DNA of 46,539 nt from Alphaproteobacteria bacterium. GTDB lineage: Bacteria; Pseudomonadota; Alphaproteobacteria; UBA9219. Position numbers and translations under genes: made by a program. Location of the stretch: NCBI GenBank assembly GCA_028691835.1, contig JAQUYN010000011.1, positions 1-46,539 of the forward strand, written 5' to 3'. Of this stretch, positions 17,369 to 25,781 are shown piece by piece. How positions within the stretch are numbered: position 1 is the stretch's first letter; each line of letters begins with the position of its first letter. The notes beneath the pieces were generated by a model that was not told where the DNA came from, ran no database searches, and saw nothing but the letters and a program-made list of their open reading frames with translations.

Positions 17369-18034
17369 ATGCTCGACATTTTTCCGGTAAAACACATTCA
17401 CCCCAAGCTCCTGAGAATCATCGCTGTACTCTTTATAGCCTTTGCCGCGCTGACAGGCTATATGCTTGATAATTATCACGCAACTCTCTTGAAAGAGAGA
17501 CAGGATAAGACACACAAACTTGTGGAAAATGCCTACAATCTGATCTCATACTACCATGCAAAAGGCGAGGCAGCAGAACTCACAAAGGATCAAGCTCGCC
17601 ATTATGCCCTCGATTCGATTAAGCAATTATCATCGGACCAAGATGGGTATTTCTGGGTTATGGACACTCACCCCAGCATGATCATGCACCCTATCCAACC
17701 AGAACTCGATGGGCTTGACCTAAAGAATTATGTGGGCCCTGATGGTAAAAAACTGTTCTTAGACATGGTCATTATTGCTGAGACACAAAAAGCCGGATTT
17801 ATTGAATACGCATGGACAAAACCTCATGCGCCAGTTGACCAACTATACCCCAAAGTATCCTATATCAAATTGTTTGAGCCATGGGATTGGATCGTCGGAT
17901 CGGGCGTCTATATCGATGATGTTGATTCTGCCTTTATGAATGCCGTTTACGTTGCTTGCGGACTGAGCGTCTTTATCTTGTTATTCATTTTGACACTCGC
18001 TCTCACTTTGACGGATGTCCGTCGCCAACGTTAA
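17369..18034 (+). CDS. membrane-bound single-Cache sensor protein lacking an output domain
   Basis: The 221-residue product has a first transmembrane helix (about residues 15-32), a periplasmic domain of about 150 residues, and a second helix (about 187-212), then ends with 'TLTDVRRQR'. The periplasmic part fits the single Cache (sCache_2) fold: 'DQDGYFWVMDTHPSMIMHPI', 'DLKNYVGPDGKKLF' and 'YIKLFEPWDWIVGSGVYI'. Such domains bind small organic acids or amino acids in chemoreceptors and histidine kinases. Here no HAMP, methyl-accepting, kinase or GGDEF domain follows; the stop is followed by a strong terminator, so it does not look like a recent frameshift. I chose the ATG at 17369 because GAGG precedes it by seven bases. 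Confidence 0.8.
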   Translation: MLDIFPVKHIHPKLLRIIAVLFIAFAALTGYMLDNYHATLLKERQDKTHKLVENAYNLISYYHAKGEAAELTKDQARHYALDSIKQLSSDQDGYFWVMDTHPSMIMHPIQPELDGLDLKNYVGPDGKKLFLDMVIIAETQKAGFIEYAWTKPHAPVDQLYPKVSYIKLFEPWDWIVGSGVYIDDVDSAFMNAVYVACGLSVFILLFILTLALTLTDVRRQR

Positions 18035-18053
18035 CAACCAGTCCTTCATTCAC

Positions 18054-18093
18054 AACAAAGGCATGTTCACAAATTGATGAACATGCCTTTGTT
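18054..18093 (+). terminator. strong Rho-independent terminator
   Basis: A perfect 15-bp stem, AACAAAGGCATGTTC (18054-18068) with its complement at 18079-18093, closes a 10-base loop and runs into TTTT. It ends the Cache gene; the first MITE-like repeat end begins two bases later. Confidence 0.88.
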
Positions 18094-18094
18094 T

Positions 18095-18278
18095 TATACC
18101 AGCGGGCCTATGAACGGATTCATTGAAAGGGCCGCTCTCGATCGCTCGCTCTACGCCTCGCACTCCTCTTGCCGGACGGAACGCCTTGCGCCTAAAGGAA
18201 AGGCCTGTCCGGCGAGAGAATATCTCCTCGCAACCGCTCGTGACCTGAACAGATTGGTTCATCGGGCGGTTGATATTA
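18095..18278 (+). repeat. MITE-like palindromic element type 1, copy 2
   Basis: Near-complete copy starting TATACCAGCGGGCCTATGAA and ending near GGGCGGTTGATATTA. The inner arms CTTGCCGGACGG and CTGTCCGGCGAGAG are complementary. It lies between convergent genes, with nothing else recognisable between it and the kinase stop at 18386. Confidence 0.88.
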
Positions 18279-18385
18279 TTCACGGATAAAAAGCTATAGC
18301 AATGCCCCATCAAAGATGAGAACGGTCGCAGGGAACCCGTCCTGTGCCAACCTATCCCAAAAACCGCTCTATAAATTGGGCGCCC

Positions 18386-20695
18386 TTAAACAACCCACTT
18401 TGTTAGGATTTGTGTAATTTGCTCCTGACGCAGTGGCTTATTAAGGTAATCATCCATGCCCGCCCGAAGGCACTTTTCACGATCACCAATCATAGCATCA
18501 GCGGTCAACGCCACAATCGTGGTATGCATGCCAAATTGCTCTTCGTCTTTACGGATAGCCGCTGTTGATTCAAACCCATCCATAACGGGCATCTGACAAT
18601 CCATGAAGATAATATCAAATCGTTCTTTACGCGTGGCCTCCAATGCCTCTCGCCCATCGGCAGCCGACGATACGACACAGCCATGTTTTTCAAGGATCTT
18701 TGCAATCAACATCAAATTGATTTTCATATCTTCGACGACCAAGGCCTTGGTGCCAGAAAACATATCGGCTCGAATTTTATGCGTATGTCGTCCTGTATGA
18801 GCCATGCTTGTAACAAGGGCACGGGTAACGACGGGCATTTTTTCTCCCTCGCGCTCGGCCTCAAGTATCAATTGCATCATGCCCCGAAGATGGTCGGGAT
18901 AAAATGGCTTAAGAAGAAATCCGTCAAAACGATTATGACCGGCATATTCACTGGTAATGAGTAATCCATAGACGGAAATCAGGAGGAAATAGGGGGGCTT
19001 GAGTTCTGGGTCAGACAAAATACGCGTCACAAGTTCCGATGTTTCACTACTCTTCAAGCGGTAATCACTTATGAAAAAACGATACGGATCACTGGCGGTG
19101 GAGGCCTCATAAATCATATCCTTAGCGGCAACCAATGACGGACATGTATCGACGCGCATACCCCATTCTTCAAGATACCTTTTGATAAGTTCACAGGAAA
19201 TCTGATTATCATCAGCCAATAGAACACGGGCTTTTTCTAACGAAACCTCCGACACAATAAATTCAGTCAAAGGCAAAGACGACACACCAGTGACAACGTC
19301 AAAATGAAATTGAGATCCTTTCCCCATCTGACTTGAAACGGTGATCGCGCCCTCCATCAGGTTCACAAGCCCCTTTGAAATAGCCAACCCAAGCCCACTA
19401 CCGCCAAACTTACGGGTTGTCGCCTCTTCGGCCTGAGAAAACTTGTCAAAAATATAAGCAAGCTTATCATCTGGAACCCCAATGCCCGTATCGTCAATAC
19501 TGAAGTTTACACGATACTTTGCTGGGGGAATATGCTGGACGTCGATGCGAATAAGAACGTGCCCAATTTCCGTGAACTTAACGGCATTCCCAACCAAGTT
19601 GAGAAGAACCTGACGCAAGCGAACAGGGTCGCCACGCATCATACGTGGCGTATGCGGTGGAAAATCAATAAGAACCTGAATAGCCTTTTCTTGTGCGCGC
19701 AAGGAAACCAAATCCGTCACGTCCGCGATAACGCTAAAAAGATCAAAATCAATCGCTTCAAGCGTAATTTTTCCAGTTTCAATTTTTGAAAAATCGAGAA
19801 TGTCATTGATAATCTCAAGCAGATTTTCCCCAGAGCGCCGAATGGCTTCAACCCAACCACGTTGATCATGAGTCAAATCCGTATCCAGCAAGAGATCAGA
19901 CATTCCCAAAACGCCATTCATAGGAGTGCGGATCTCATGACTCATATTGGCGAGAAAATCGCTTTTAGCTGCCGTTGCTCGCTCTGCCACCTCTTTCGCA
20001 GCCATAAGAGCCTCTTGTGATTTTGTCTCCTCAGTCAGCTTTTGAATGGCCGTCTCTTCACGCGTTTTATCCGTCGCCATCAGAACGATTTTTGCAAGAT
20101 CTCCGTTTGAATAATACACCGGGCGATAACCAAGCGTGACGACAAGTCCCTTACTATGTTCATAAGATAAAGGAGCCAGCGCCATAATCTCTTCAAAGCT
20201 TAGCTGACTTCTGCGTGAAAAAGCTATATTCAAAAGCTCAAGAAAAACGCTGCGTGTATCGCTCTTCAGTCGCAGAATATCACAAATATTTTTGTTGGCT
20301 GGATTGGTTTCCAAAAGCGTAACACACGCCTTCGAAAACACATCTGAACACAGCCCCTTGTTATCAAAAAACAACAACCCTTGCTCTAGGCTGTCGAGCA
20401 TGGCGTTGATGGCAATGTTCAAGTCTTCGAGTCTGTAATTCGCATCGTTCAGCTCACCAGAGCTCAGCTCTAGATTACGAAGCGCCATTTTAATGCGCTC
20501 TTCGTACTGCTGATAGACAAGCTCGACACTATCAAAAAATGTCGGCATGCACGACAACAGGGGGCCATATTGATCGGCAAGACCGGGGTGACTTGCCGTA
20601 AGTTGTTCCTGCAAAGACAAAATACGTTTTTCAGCCTCTTCACATTGAAGAAACTTTATGAATTGTCGAAGAAGTTTGCGTGACCGTAACATCAT
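18386..20695 (-). CDS. hybrid sensor histidine kinase with two receiver domains
   Basis: The 769-residue protein has no membrane helix. An N-terminal helical region leads to a PAS-like domain (about 90-215, '[17 protein letters not shown]'). The HisKA domain has '[19 protein letters not shown]' with phospho-acceptor H253. The HATPase domain holds '[12 protein letters not shown]', '[10 protein letters not shown]' and '[10 protein letters not shown]'. Receiver 1 (about 488-612) keeps 'ADDN', D544 and K596; receiver 2 (about 648-768) has 'VVEDMKIN', D699 and K753. Its start overlaps the FIST gene stop (ATGA), so the two are translationally coupled. The FIST protein probably supplies the signal input. 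The downstream output regulator is not in view. Confidence 0.94.
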   Translation of the reverse strand: MMLRSRKLLRQFIKFLQCEEAEKRILSLQEQLTASHPGLADQYGPLLSCMPTFFDSVELVYQQYEERIKMALRNLELSSGELNDANYRLEDLNIAINAMLDSLEQGLLFFDNKGLCSDVFSKACVTLLETNPANKNICDILRLKSDTRSVFLELLNIAFSRRSQLSFEEIMALAPLSYEHSKGLVVTLGYRPVYYSNGDLAKIVLMATDKTREETAIQKLTEETKSQEALMAAKEVAERATAAKSDFLANMSHEIRTPMNGVLGMSDLLLDTDLTHDQRGWVEAIRRSGENLLEIINDILDFSKIETGKITLEAIDFDLFSVIADVTDLVSLRAQEKAIQVLIDFPPHTPRMMRGDPVRLRQVLLNLVGNAVKFTEIGHVLIRIDVQHIPPAKYRVNFSIDDTGIGVPDDKLAYIFDKFSQAEEATTRKFGGSGLGLAISKGLVNLMEGAITVSSQMGKGSQFHFDVVTGVSSLPLTEFIVSEVSLEKARVLLADDNQISCELIKRYLEEWGMRVDTCPSLVAAKDMIYEASTASDPYRFFISDYRLKSSETSELVTRILSDPELKPPYFLLISVYGLLITSEYAGHNRFDGFLLKPFYPDHLRGMMQLILEAEREGEKMPVVTRALVTSMAHTGRHTHKIRADMFSGTKALVVEDMKINLMLIAKILEKHGCVVSSAADGREALEATRKERFDIIFMDCQMPVMDGFESTAAIRKDEEQFGMHTTIVALTADAMIGDREKCLRAGMDDYLNKPLRQEQITQILTKWVV

Positions 20696-21843
20696 TCACC
20701 CATAGATTCGGTTATGTATGTAATTGTCATCGTCTGGTTGTGCAGTTCTGTTTGCCCCGTACTAACATCCGAACAGATTTCGCCATAAGCATAAAAACCT
20801 GCAACGGGAATCTCAGGAAGCAAAGAATCAACAACAGCTTCGATCTCATCGTCAATATCGATACCCAAAACGACTTTCCTTCCGACAAAGCTCACGAGCA
20901 AAGCGCAGCCGCCCTCTTCAGGCCCGGCATGCGTGCGCAAAGCCTCCGCCGCAGCTTGCGCGGCTCCTTGCGTTAAAGCCCCAGTATCGGCATGCATTAG
21001 GCAGACCTGTGAGCCCTCTTCAATATTACCGGCGAGAATAATGCTTTCTTCATCATGATTGATATTGAGGGCGCTGCGGATCACACCCGACGTTGTGCGA
21101 TCTTCTCGCAAGATTGCAAAAGGATAGGAAAGCCCACTGGCCGGAAGATTCCGGGCCTTATCCCCCAAATATTTTTTGTAAAGCTGAAGCGCCGGTTTGT
21201 TATCAAGCTCATAAAGAATATTCTTGTCTGCTTTCGTCACACGACGTGCCGGGCCAAAAGGACGCCAACCGCCTTCGGAACCACAACTAACAATAACATG
21301 ATCCCCATAAAGCCCCACGGCAACAGCATCGCGAGTTGAAACTTTGCCATTCAAAAATGTGTACGTCTGCTTAAAACTAACCTCATCTGAGGCAAGACCA
21401 CCCACGAGCAAAACATGTCGGCCAAGGATATTACTAAGTCCCTCGATAATCGCGCTTCCGTTCACGTCGATGCCAGGCGCAAAAACGACAACAGACTTAA
21501 GTTTGGGCCCCATAAGCATGTCGGCCAAAGCCTCGCCTGACAATAAACAATCTCCCATTGTTGGAATAGGACAATGCGCTACGCGAACTTCCGTATGAGC
21601 AAAAGCGATAGACAGAATTGAAAAACCACCCTCCAATACGCCCTTGTTCGCGATCTCTCCCGCTGTCGAACAGCCGATGATACAAAGGTCTTTCGACACT
21701 TCAATAAGCCGACGCATAAAATCATCATCTGAAAACAAAACTGGGGCCGCAAAGAAAAATGTCACGGAAGGAGACAACGCCCGAACCTTACCAAAAGCTG
21801 CTTCTAATTCTGTCTTTGTACCAACAAGCGACAAGCTTTGCAT
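20692..21843 (-). CDS. FIST-domain sensor protein
   Basis: The 383-residue product has the two FIST modules. The N-terminal one has '[18 protein letters not shown]' and 'GLASDEVSF', and the C-terminal one has 'FVGRKVVLG' and '[11 protein letters not shown]'. FIST proteins are intracellular sensors, thought to bind small ligands such as amino acids, and are commonly encoded beside signalling proteins. A TTG further upstream could add five residues; the ATG at 21843 after GGAG is preferred. It overlaps the hybrid kinase by four bases (ATGA). Both genes form one operon; the ligand is unknown. Confidence 0.9.
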   Translation of the reverse strand: MQSLSLVGTKTELEAAFGKVRALSPSVTFFFAAPVLFSDDDFMRRLIEVSKDLCIIGCSTAGEIANKGVLEGGFSILSIAFAHTEVRVAHCPIPTMGDCLLSGEALADMLMGPKLKSVVVFAPGIDVNGSAIIEGLSNILGRHVLLVGGLASDEVSFKQTYTFLNGKVSTRDAVAVGLYGDHVIVSCGSEGGWRPFGPARRVTKADKNILYELDNKPALQLYKKYLGDKARNLPASGLSYPFAILREDRTTSGVIRSALNINHDEESIILAGNIEEGSQVCLMHADTGALTQGAAQAAAEALRTHAGPEEGGCALLVSFVGRKVVLGIDIDDEIEAVVDSLLPEIPVAGFYAYGEICSDVSTGQTELHNQTMTITYITESMGE

Positions 21844-22122
21844 GCAGGGGAACTCCAAATAGGGCGGATTTAAAACTCACTTCAAGTCATAAGCCGACAA
21901 GGTTACTTTATAGTAAAAATCGTAGAGATACCCGACCAAGATAAGGGGCAACAAGCCTAAGTAATAATTCAATATACCATCGTGTATTATCCGATCTTAC
22001 CCCTCAACTCTATTCTGCTGACAATCCAGTTCCTGTACGCCTGTCCGTCACGAAAAGCATCGAAGTCCGCCTTATGAAGATTCTCCTTTTCTTTGCCACA
22101 ATTTCAGGCCAGTTTGCATAGC

Positions 22123-22797
22123 ATGAAACATTTGATCCTTATATCGACGATCCTGTTGGGCCTTGCTTCGGCAACGCCTGCCTTTGCAAACGACGGAGAC
22201 AAAGCCGCGCTGAAGCCAGCAAAGCTTAGCGCCGCTGAACGCGCAGATGTCGTGCGCATTGAATCCTATCTCAACGACCTCAAAAGTGTCGGGGCTAACT
22301 TTCTTCAGGTCAATGAATCTGGCGCCCTGCGGCATGGGGCCATCTCTATCCAACGCCCCGGCAAAATGCGCGTTGTCTATGATCCGCCCGATAAAGATTT
22401 TATCGTTGCCGATGGAAGCTTTGTAAATATCTGGGACGACGAAATGAAGCAACAAACCAGCGTCCCTGTTGGATCGAGCATCGCCGAGTTTATCCTGCGC
22501 GAAAACATCAAACTGTCCGGCGACATCGTCATTACGCGCTATGCACGCTATCCAGCCAAGATTGAGCTGAGTTTGGTTTCAGCAAAAGAACCGGGAGACG
22601 GCGAGCTGACGCTCATTTTCGAAGATCGCCCCCTCAAGCTTCGCCAATGGCGCGTACTTGATCCACAGGGACGGACGACAGGCGTCAATCTAGAAAATGC
22701 GCATGAAGGCGTTACCTTCCCAGAAAATACATTTGTTTTCATATCCCCAAATCTTGGGAAATCAGGAAAGTCCACAAACGCATCGCAAGTCAACTGA
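22123..22797 (+). CDS. lolA: LolA-like outer-membrane lipoprotein carrier
   Basis: The 224-residue product has a signal peptide (cleavage after 'TPAFA') and a LolA fold: 'YLNDLKSVGANFLQVNESGA', then 'GAISIQRPGKMRVVYDPPDK' and 'ADGSFVNIWDDEMKQQTSVP'. LolA takes lipoproteins from the LolCDE transporter across the periplasm to the outer membrane. The late segment 'EDRPLKLRQWRVLDPQGRTT' is a usual C-terminal strand pair. The ribosome site is weak. xthA begins 10 bp after the stop, so the two are probably co-transcribed. Confidence 0.88.
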   Translation: MKHLILISTILLGLASATPAFANDGDKAALKPAKLSAAERADVVRIESYLNDLKSVGANFLQVNESGALRHGAISIQRPGKMRVVYDPPDKDFIVADGSFVNIWDDEMKQQTSVPVGSSIAEFILRENIKLSGDIVITRYARYPAKIELSLVSAKEPGDGELTLIFEDRPLKLRQWRVLDPQGRTTGVNLENAHEGVTFPENTFVFISPNLGKSGKSTNASQVN

Positions 22798-22807
22798 ACC
22801 AGCAATC

Positions 22808-23605
22808 ATGAAAATTGCCACATGGAATATTAATTCAGTTCGACTTCGCCTCGGCCTTATCGAAAGATTGGCGCAGGAATCTTCTCCTGATATTGTCTGC
22901 TTGCAGGAAACGAAGGTTATCAACGATGCCTTTCCGCATGAACCCCTGTCCGATATGGGCTATCGCTACCAACACGTCAATGGCATGAAAAGCTATAACG
23001 GTGTCGCCATTCTATCGCGCGTTCCGCTGACTAATCTTCGCGTTCGGAACTGGCAAAACCGCGAAGACTGCCGCCACATTTCGGCAATGCTGCCAACGGG
23101 GAGCGAGCTTCATTGCCTGTATGTTCCAGCTGGCGGCGATATTCCTGATGTCAACGCCAACCCAAAGTTTGCCCATAAACTTGGATTCATGGATGAAATG
23201 ACGGCATGGTGGCGCGAACAGCGCACGAACGCGACCAGACCACAAATCCTTGTCGGAGACATGAACATCGCGCCGCTAGAGCAAGATGTCTGGTCCCACA
23301 AACAGCTGTTGGATGTCGTGTCGCACACGCCCATCGAAGTTGATAAAATAAACGCCCTGCAAGCCAGCAACAACTGGGTTGATGCGGTACGTCACTTTGT
23401 ACCCGCCGATCAGAAACTATATTCGTGGTGGAGTTATCGCGCAGCAGATTGGGAAACATCAAACCGAGGACGCCGCCTTGACCATATTTGGGTGACGCCT
23501 GATTTAACCGCAGCATTGCGCAGCTTCACCATACTGCGCGAAGCCCGAGGGTGGGGCCCCAAACCCAGCGATCACGTCCCCGTTATGATTGAGCTTCGAG
23601 ACTGA
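22808..23605 (+). CDS. xthA: exodeoxyribonuclease III
   Basis: This AP endonuclease / 3'-5' exonuclease acts in base-excision repair. All family motifs are present: 'MKIATWNINSVRLRL' at the start, 'VCLQETKV' with the metal-binding Glu, 'VGDMNIAP', 'NRGRRLDHIWVTP' and the catalytic 'PSDHVPV'. At 265 residues it is full length. The start is fixed by homology; no clear ribosome site precedes it, which fits translation coupled to lolA 10 bp upstream. It converges directly on the rhodanese gene with no gap. Confidence 0.96.
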   Translation: MKIATWNINSVRLRLGLIERLAQESSPDIVCLQETKVINDAFPHEPLSDMGYRYQHVNGMKSYNGVAILSRVPLTNLRVRNWQNREDCRHISAMLPTGSELHCLYVPAGGDIPDVNANPKFAHKLGFMDEMTAWWREQRTNATRPQILVGDMNIAPLEQDVWSHKQLLDVVSHTPIEVDKINALQASNNWVDAVRHFVPADQKLYSWWSYRAADWETSNRGRRLDHIWVTPDLTAALRSFTILREARGWGPKPSDHVPVMIELRD

Positions 23606-24016
23606 TTAGCAATAAGCCTTGTCCACGCTGCACTTATCCGTCCATGCATTCATACCGCCAGACAAATTCTCAATTTTCGTAAAGCCCTGTTGCTTCAAAA
23701 AGCTCACGGCACGCGCACTGCGGTGTCCAGAGCGACAATAGACAACAACACGTCGGTCTTTAGGAATTTCGCTAAGATGATCTGGCAAAGTCCCAAGAGG
23801 GATCAAAGTTGCGCCCTTAATATGCGTCGTCTCAAACTCGGAAGGTTCGCGCACATCCAGCAAAAACGGAGGATTCGTCGAACCTAACTGTTCCTGAAGC
23901 TCCGAAGCCTCTATCAAAAGCATGTCCGTCCCCTCATCCATTGCAAATCCACTTTGTGAAGCCAACCCAAGCGACAACAAGACAACAACAGCCATCAGGC
24001 GAATAAGATTCAACAT
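23606..24016 (-). CDS. secreted rhodanese-domain protein
   Basis: The ATG at 24016 has GGAG seven bases upstream and opens into a signal peptide ('LMAVVVLLSLGLASQSGFA'). The mature 110 residues are one rhodanese domain: 'FLLDVREPSEFETTHIKGA', the active-site loop 'VVYCRSGHRS' with its catalytic Cys, and 'IENLSGGMNAW'. It should work in the periplasm in sulphur transfer or thiol chemistry. Two further cysteines ('DKCSVDKAYC') close the protein and might form a disulphide. Confidence 0.9.
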   Translation of the reverse strand: MLNLIRLMAVVVLLSLGLASQSGFAMDEGTDMLLIEASELQEQLGSTNPPFLLDVREPSEFETTHIKGATLIPLGTLPDHLSEIPKDRRVVVYCRSGHRSARAVSFLKQQGFTKIENLSGGMNAWTDKCSVDKAYC

Positions 24017-24522
24017 CACCGCACTCCATTCAAGCAAGTTTCCCATACAGGGCGTCAACGCAACGCAGTCACCCCCCGATTAGCCAAGAAGAATCTTAAA
24101 TCGGCGACACGAAAAAGGCAAGGGATAAGGCCGAAATGACGAGAAACCATGGGCTTTCTAACACCCTCGTTTTACAGAAACGGCAGAGGGAAGGAAGAGT
24201 AGAAGAAAGAATAGACCCAGAAAACTCAAGAAAGAAGTAAAGTCGGGAATGAGAAAGAAACAAAGAAAAAATGAAAAGAAAGAGACAAAGAAAGAAGAAA
24301 AGGAACGAGCCGCCTGACAACGTACTACGGCGGCTTTCAAAGTGGTTGGCACATAGTTGGAGCCATGCAACCGCTCTATCCAACCGCGTTTCTTGGTTAA
24401 GACACCTTTCGCGGAAAGGGGGCGACCTTGCGGAAAGAGGCCGAGAAATGATATTTTTTCGTTTCCTTCGACTAAAAATTGCACTAGTGTGCGGCGATAA
24501 AGCCAATTATGACAAAATCCAA
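24017..24522. other. gene-free stretch with a purine-rich tract and a hairpin
   Basis: From about 24182 to 24310 the plus strand is almost all A and G, an extreme strand bias. A hairpin follows (AGCCGCC at 24307-24313 with GGCGGCT at 24328-24334). I find no convincing gene. The apparent minus-strand ORFs are Phe/Leu/Ser runs produced by the pyrimidine-rich strand. The segment next to tRNA-Cys may hold its promoter. Confidence 0.5.
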
Positions 24523-24596
24523 GGCGCGGTGACAGAATGGCTATGTAGCGGATTGCAAATCCGTCAATGCCGGTTCGATTCCGGCCCGTGCCTCCA
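24523..24596 (+). tRNA. tRNA-Cys (anticodon GCA)
   Basis: A 74-base cloverleaf: acceptor GGCGCGG/CCGTGCC, anticodon arm CGGAT-TGCAA-ATCCG carrying GCA, T arm GCCGG-TTCGATT-CCGGC, and encoded CCA. Its 3' end (from 24583) forms the left attachment site of the element that follows. Confidence 0.95.
24583..24596 (+). other. attL-like site (3' end of tRNA-Cys)
   Basis: GGCCCGTGCCTCCA, the final 14 bases of the tRNA including CCA. It is identical to 28312-28325. Confidence 0.78.
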
Positions 24597-24745
24597 AGAC
24601 CCTTGTCCGAGAACCTCCAAGGAAGTACAAAATAGCTTTGAAATCATGGGTTTAACACCCACGCTTCATTTAGTACGATCCAGCAACATCCTACAACATA
24701 TGCCCCGAAACTGGGGTAAAATTGGGGGTACTGGATTGGACCAAA

Positions 24746-25456
24746 ATGAACCTGACAGACGTAAAAGTTCGCAACGCGAAACCCAAAGATAAGCCCTACA
24801 AGTTTTCAGATAGCGGTGGGCTTCATATCCTCATCAAGCCCAATGGCACCAAAACGTGGATACTCAGATACTTCTTCATGACAAAAGAGAAGTCCCTGAC
24901 CATCGGGCCCTATCCGCTTTACAGCCTCGCTGAAGCTCGCGAGAAACGAGACACCGTCCGAAAGCTTGTGCGGGAAGGCATCGACCCCGCCGAACAAAAA
25001 AGGGAACGTCTGGCGGCAAAGCTTCAAGCCAAGGCAAACACCTTTGAGGCTGTTGTCCGTCGCTGGCATGAAGTTCGGCGCGGCACGGCCATTCACAAGC
25101 AACGCTCCATGCGTCGTCTTGAGCTGTATGTTCTTCCCAAGCTAGGTTCCCGCCCGACCCGCATGCAAATCAGCAACCCTGTAACTGAATCGATCGTGAA
25201 TGTAGAAGGCCTCCCGATTGGGGCTCAAAGGACGCTCAGCGACTGGCTACGAGGTGCGGACATACGGGCTTACATGAACCGCCAGACACTCTACAGGCAT
25301 AAAAAACAGATTTTGGAGCGTACAGGAATCGATATCTCAACCACGCCCTTAACAGACCCGCCAACAATTAACCTCAAAGAGTTGTTGATTACGAACTTCC
25401 AGCCCGAACCGATACCGGACTGGGCCATCGCCTCACGCCTTGTGGTACTGCCATAG
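24746..25456 (+). CDS. chimeric protein: P4-type integrase N-terminus fused to inovirus-type replication C-terminus
   Basis: The start at 24746 ('MNLTDVKVRNAKPKDKPYKF') is the standard beginning of P4-family tyrosine integrases. Residues 1-90 are the arm-binding DUF4102 domain ('SDSGGLHILIKPNGTKTWIL', 'LTIGPYPLYSLAEAREKRD'), and 99-136 begin the core-binding domain ('TFEAVVRRWHEVR'). At about residue 137-142 (near 25155-25175) similarity stops. The rest, 'SDWLRGADIRAYMNRQTLYR' and 'ILERTGIDI', looks like the C-terminal part of filamentous-phage (phage X / pII / RstA-like) replication proteins. No integrase catalytic R-H-R-Y residues remain, nor the nicking domain expected of a replication protein. 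The frame is clean across the junction, so it may be expressed, or be a fused relic of two elements. The first half is confident, the second less so. Confidence 0.7.
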   Translation: MNLTDVKVRNAKPKDKPYKFSDSGGLHILIKPNGTKTWILRYFFMTKEKSLTIGPYPLYSLAEAREKRDTVRKLVREGIDPAEQKRERLAAKLQAKANTFEAVVRRWHEVRRGTAIHKQRSMRRLELYVLPKLGSRPTRMQISNPVTESIVNVEGLPIGAQRTLSDWLRGADIRAYMNRQTLYRHKKQILERTGIDISTTPLTDPPTINLKELLITNFQPEPIPDWAIASRLVVLP

Positions 25457-25781
25457 CATGCGGCACCATGTACGGGGCTTTGCGGCAACGACCGCGGCGG
25501 GGTCCCACGGCGGGCTGCCGTGGGTGCGCCGCAACGGGAGCCCTACCCTCACAGAATATGGAACCAGAAAGCGCAGGCTCAGTAACACTGCGCTTTCTGT
25601 AACAGACTGTTACACAGCCCTAACCACTCGCCTCGTCCCCACGCCGAGCAAAACGGGACATATAAAGTGCGCGGCACCTTGCGCCGCGCTCAATATGACC
25701 TTGCAAGGGGGAAGCGTGGACTATCCACAATCAACCAAGGAACGAAGGGGGGGCGGCAAAGCCCCCCTAATAAAAGAAGGT
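25457..25781. other. hairpin-dense region, candidate single-strand origin of an inovirus-like relic
   Basis: Four strong inverted repeats lie in 300 bp. CCCACGGC/GCCGTGGG (25504-25511, 25517-25524) sits inside an outer TTGCGGC/GCCGCAA pair (25480-25486, 25528-25534). A perfect 12-bp stem CAGAAAGCGCAG (25565-25576) pairs with 25588-25599. TGTAACAG/CTGTTACA (25598-25614) has one central base. GGGGGGC/GCCCCCC (25748-25767) may terminate the KAP gene. No convincing gene is present. Clustered hairpins after a replication gene are typical of ssDNA phage intergenic regions. Confidence 0.5.

Noticed and set aside
18074..18289. ORFs inside the repeat at 18095 (and the matching ones at 42393)
   Set aside because: They come from the palindromic repeat itself; the frames differ between copies and there is no ribosome site.
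24345..24390. tRNA-like string on the minus strand (GGATAGAGC with a stem GTTG/CAAC)
   Set aside because: The acceptor and T arms do not pair and there is no proper anticodon loop, so it is not called as a tRNA or pseudogene.
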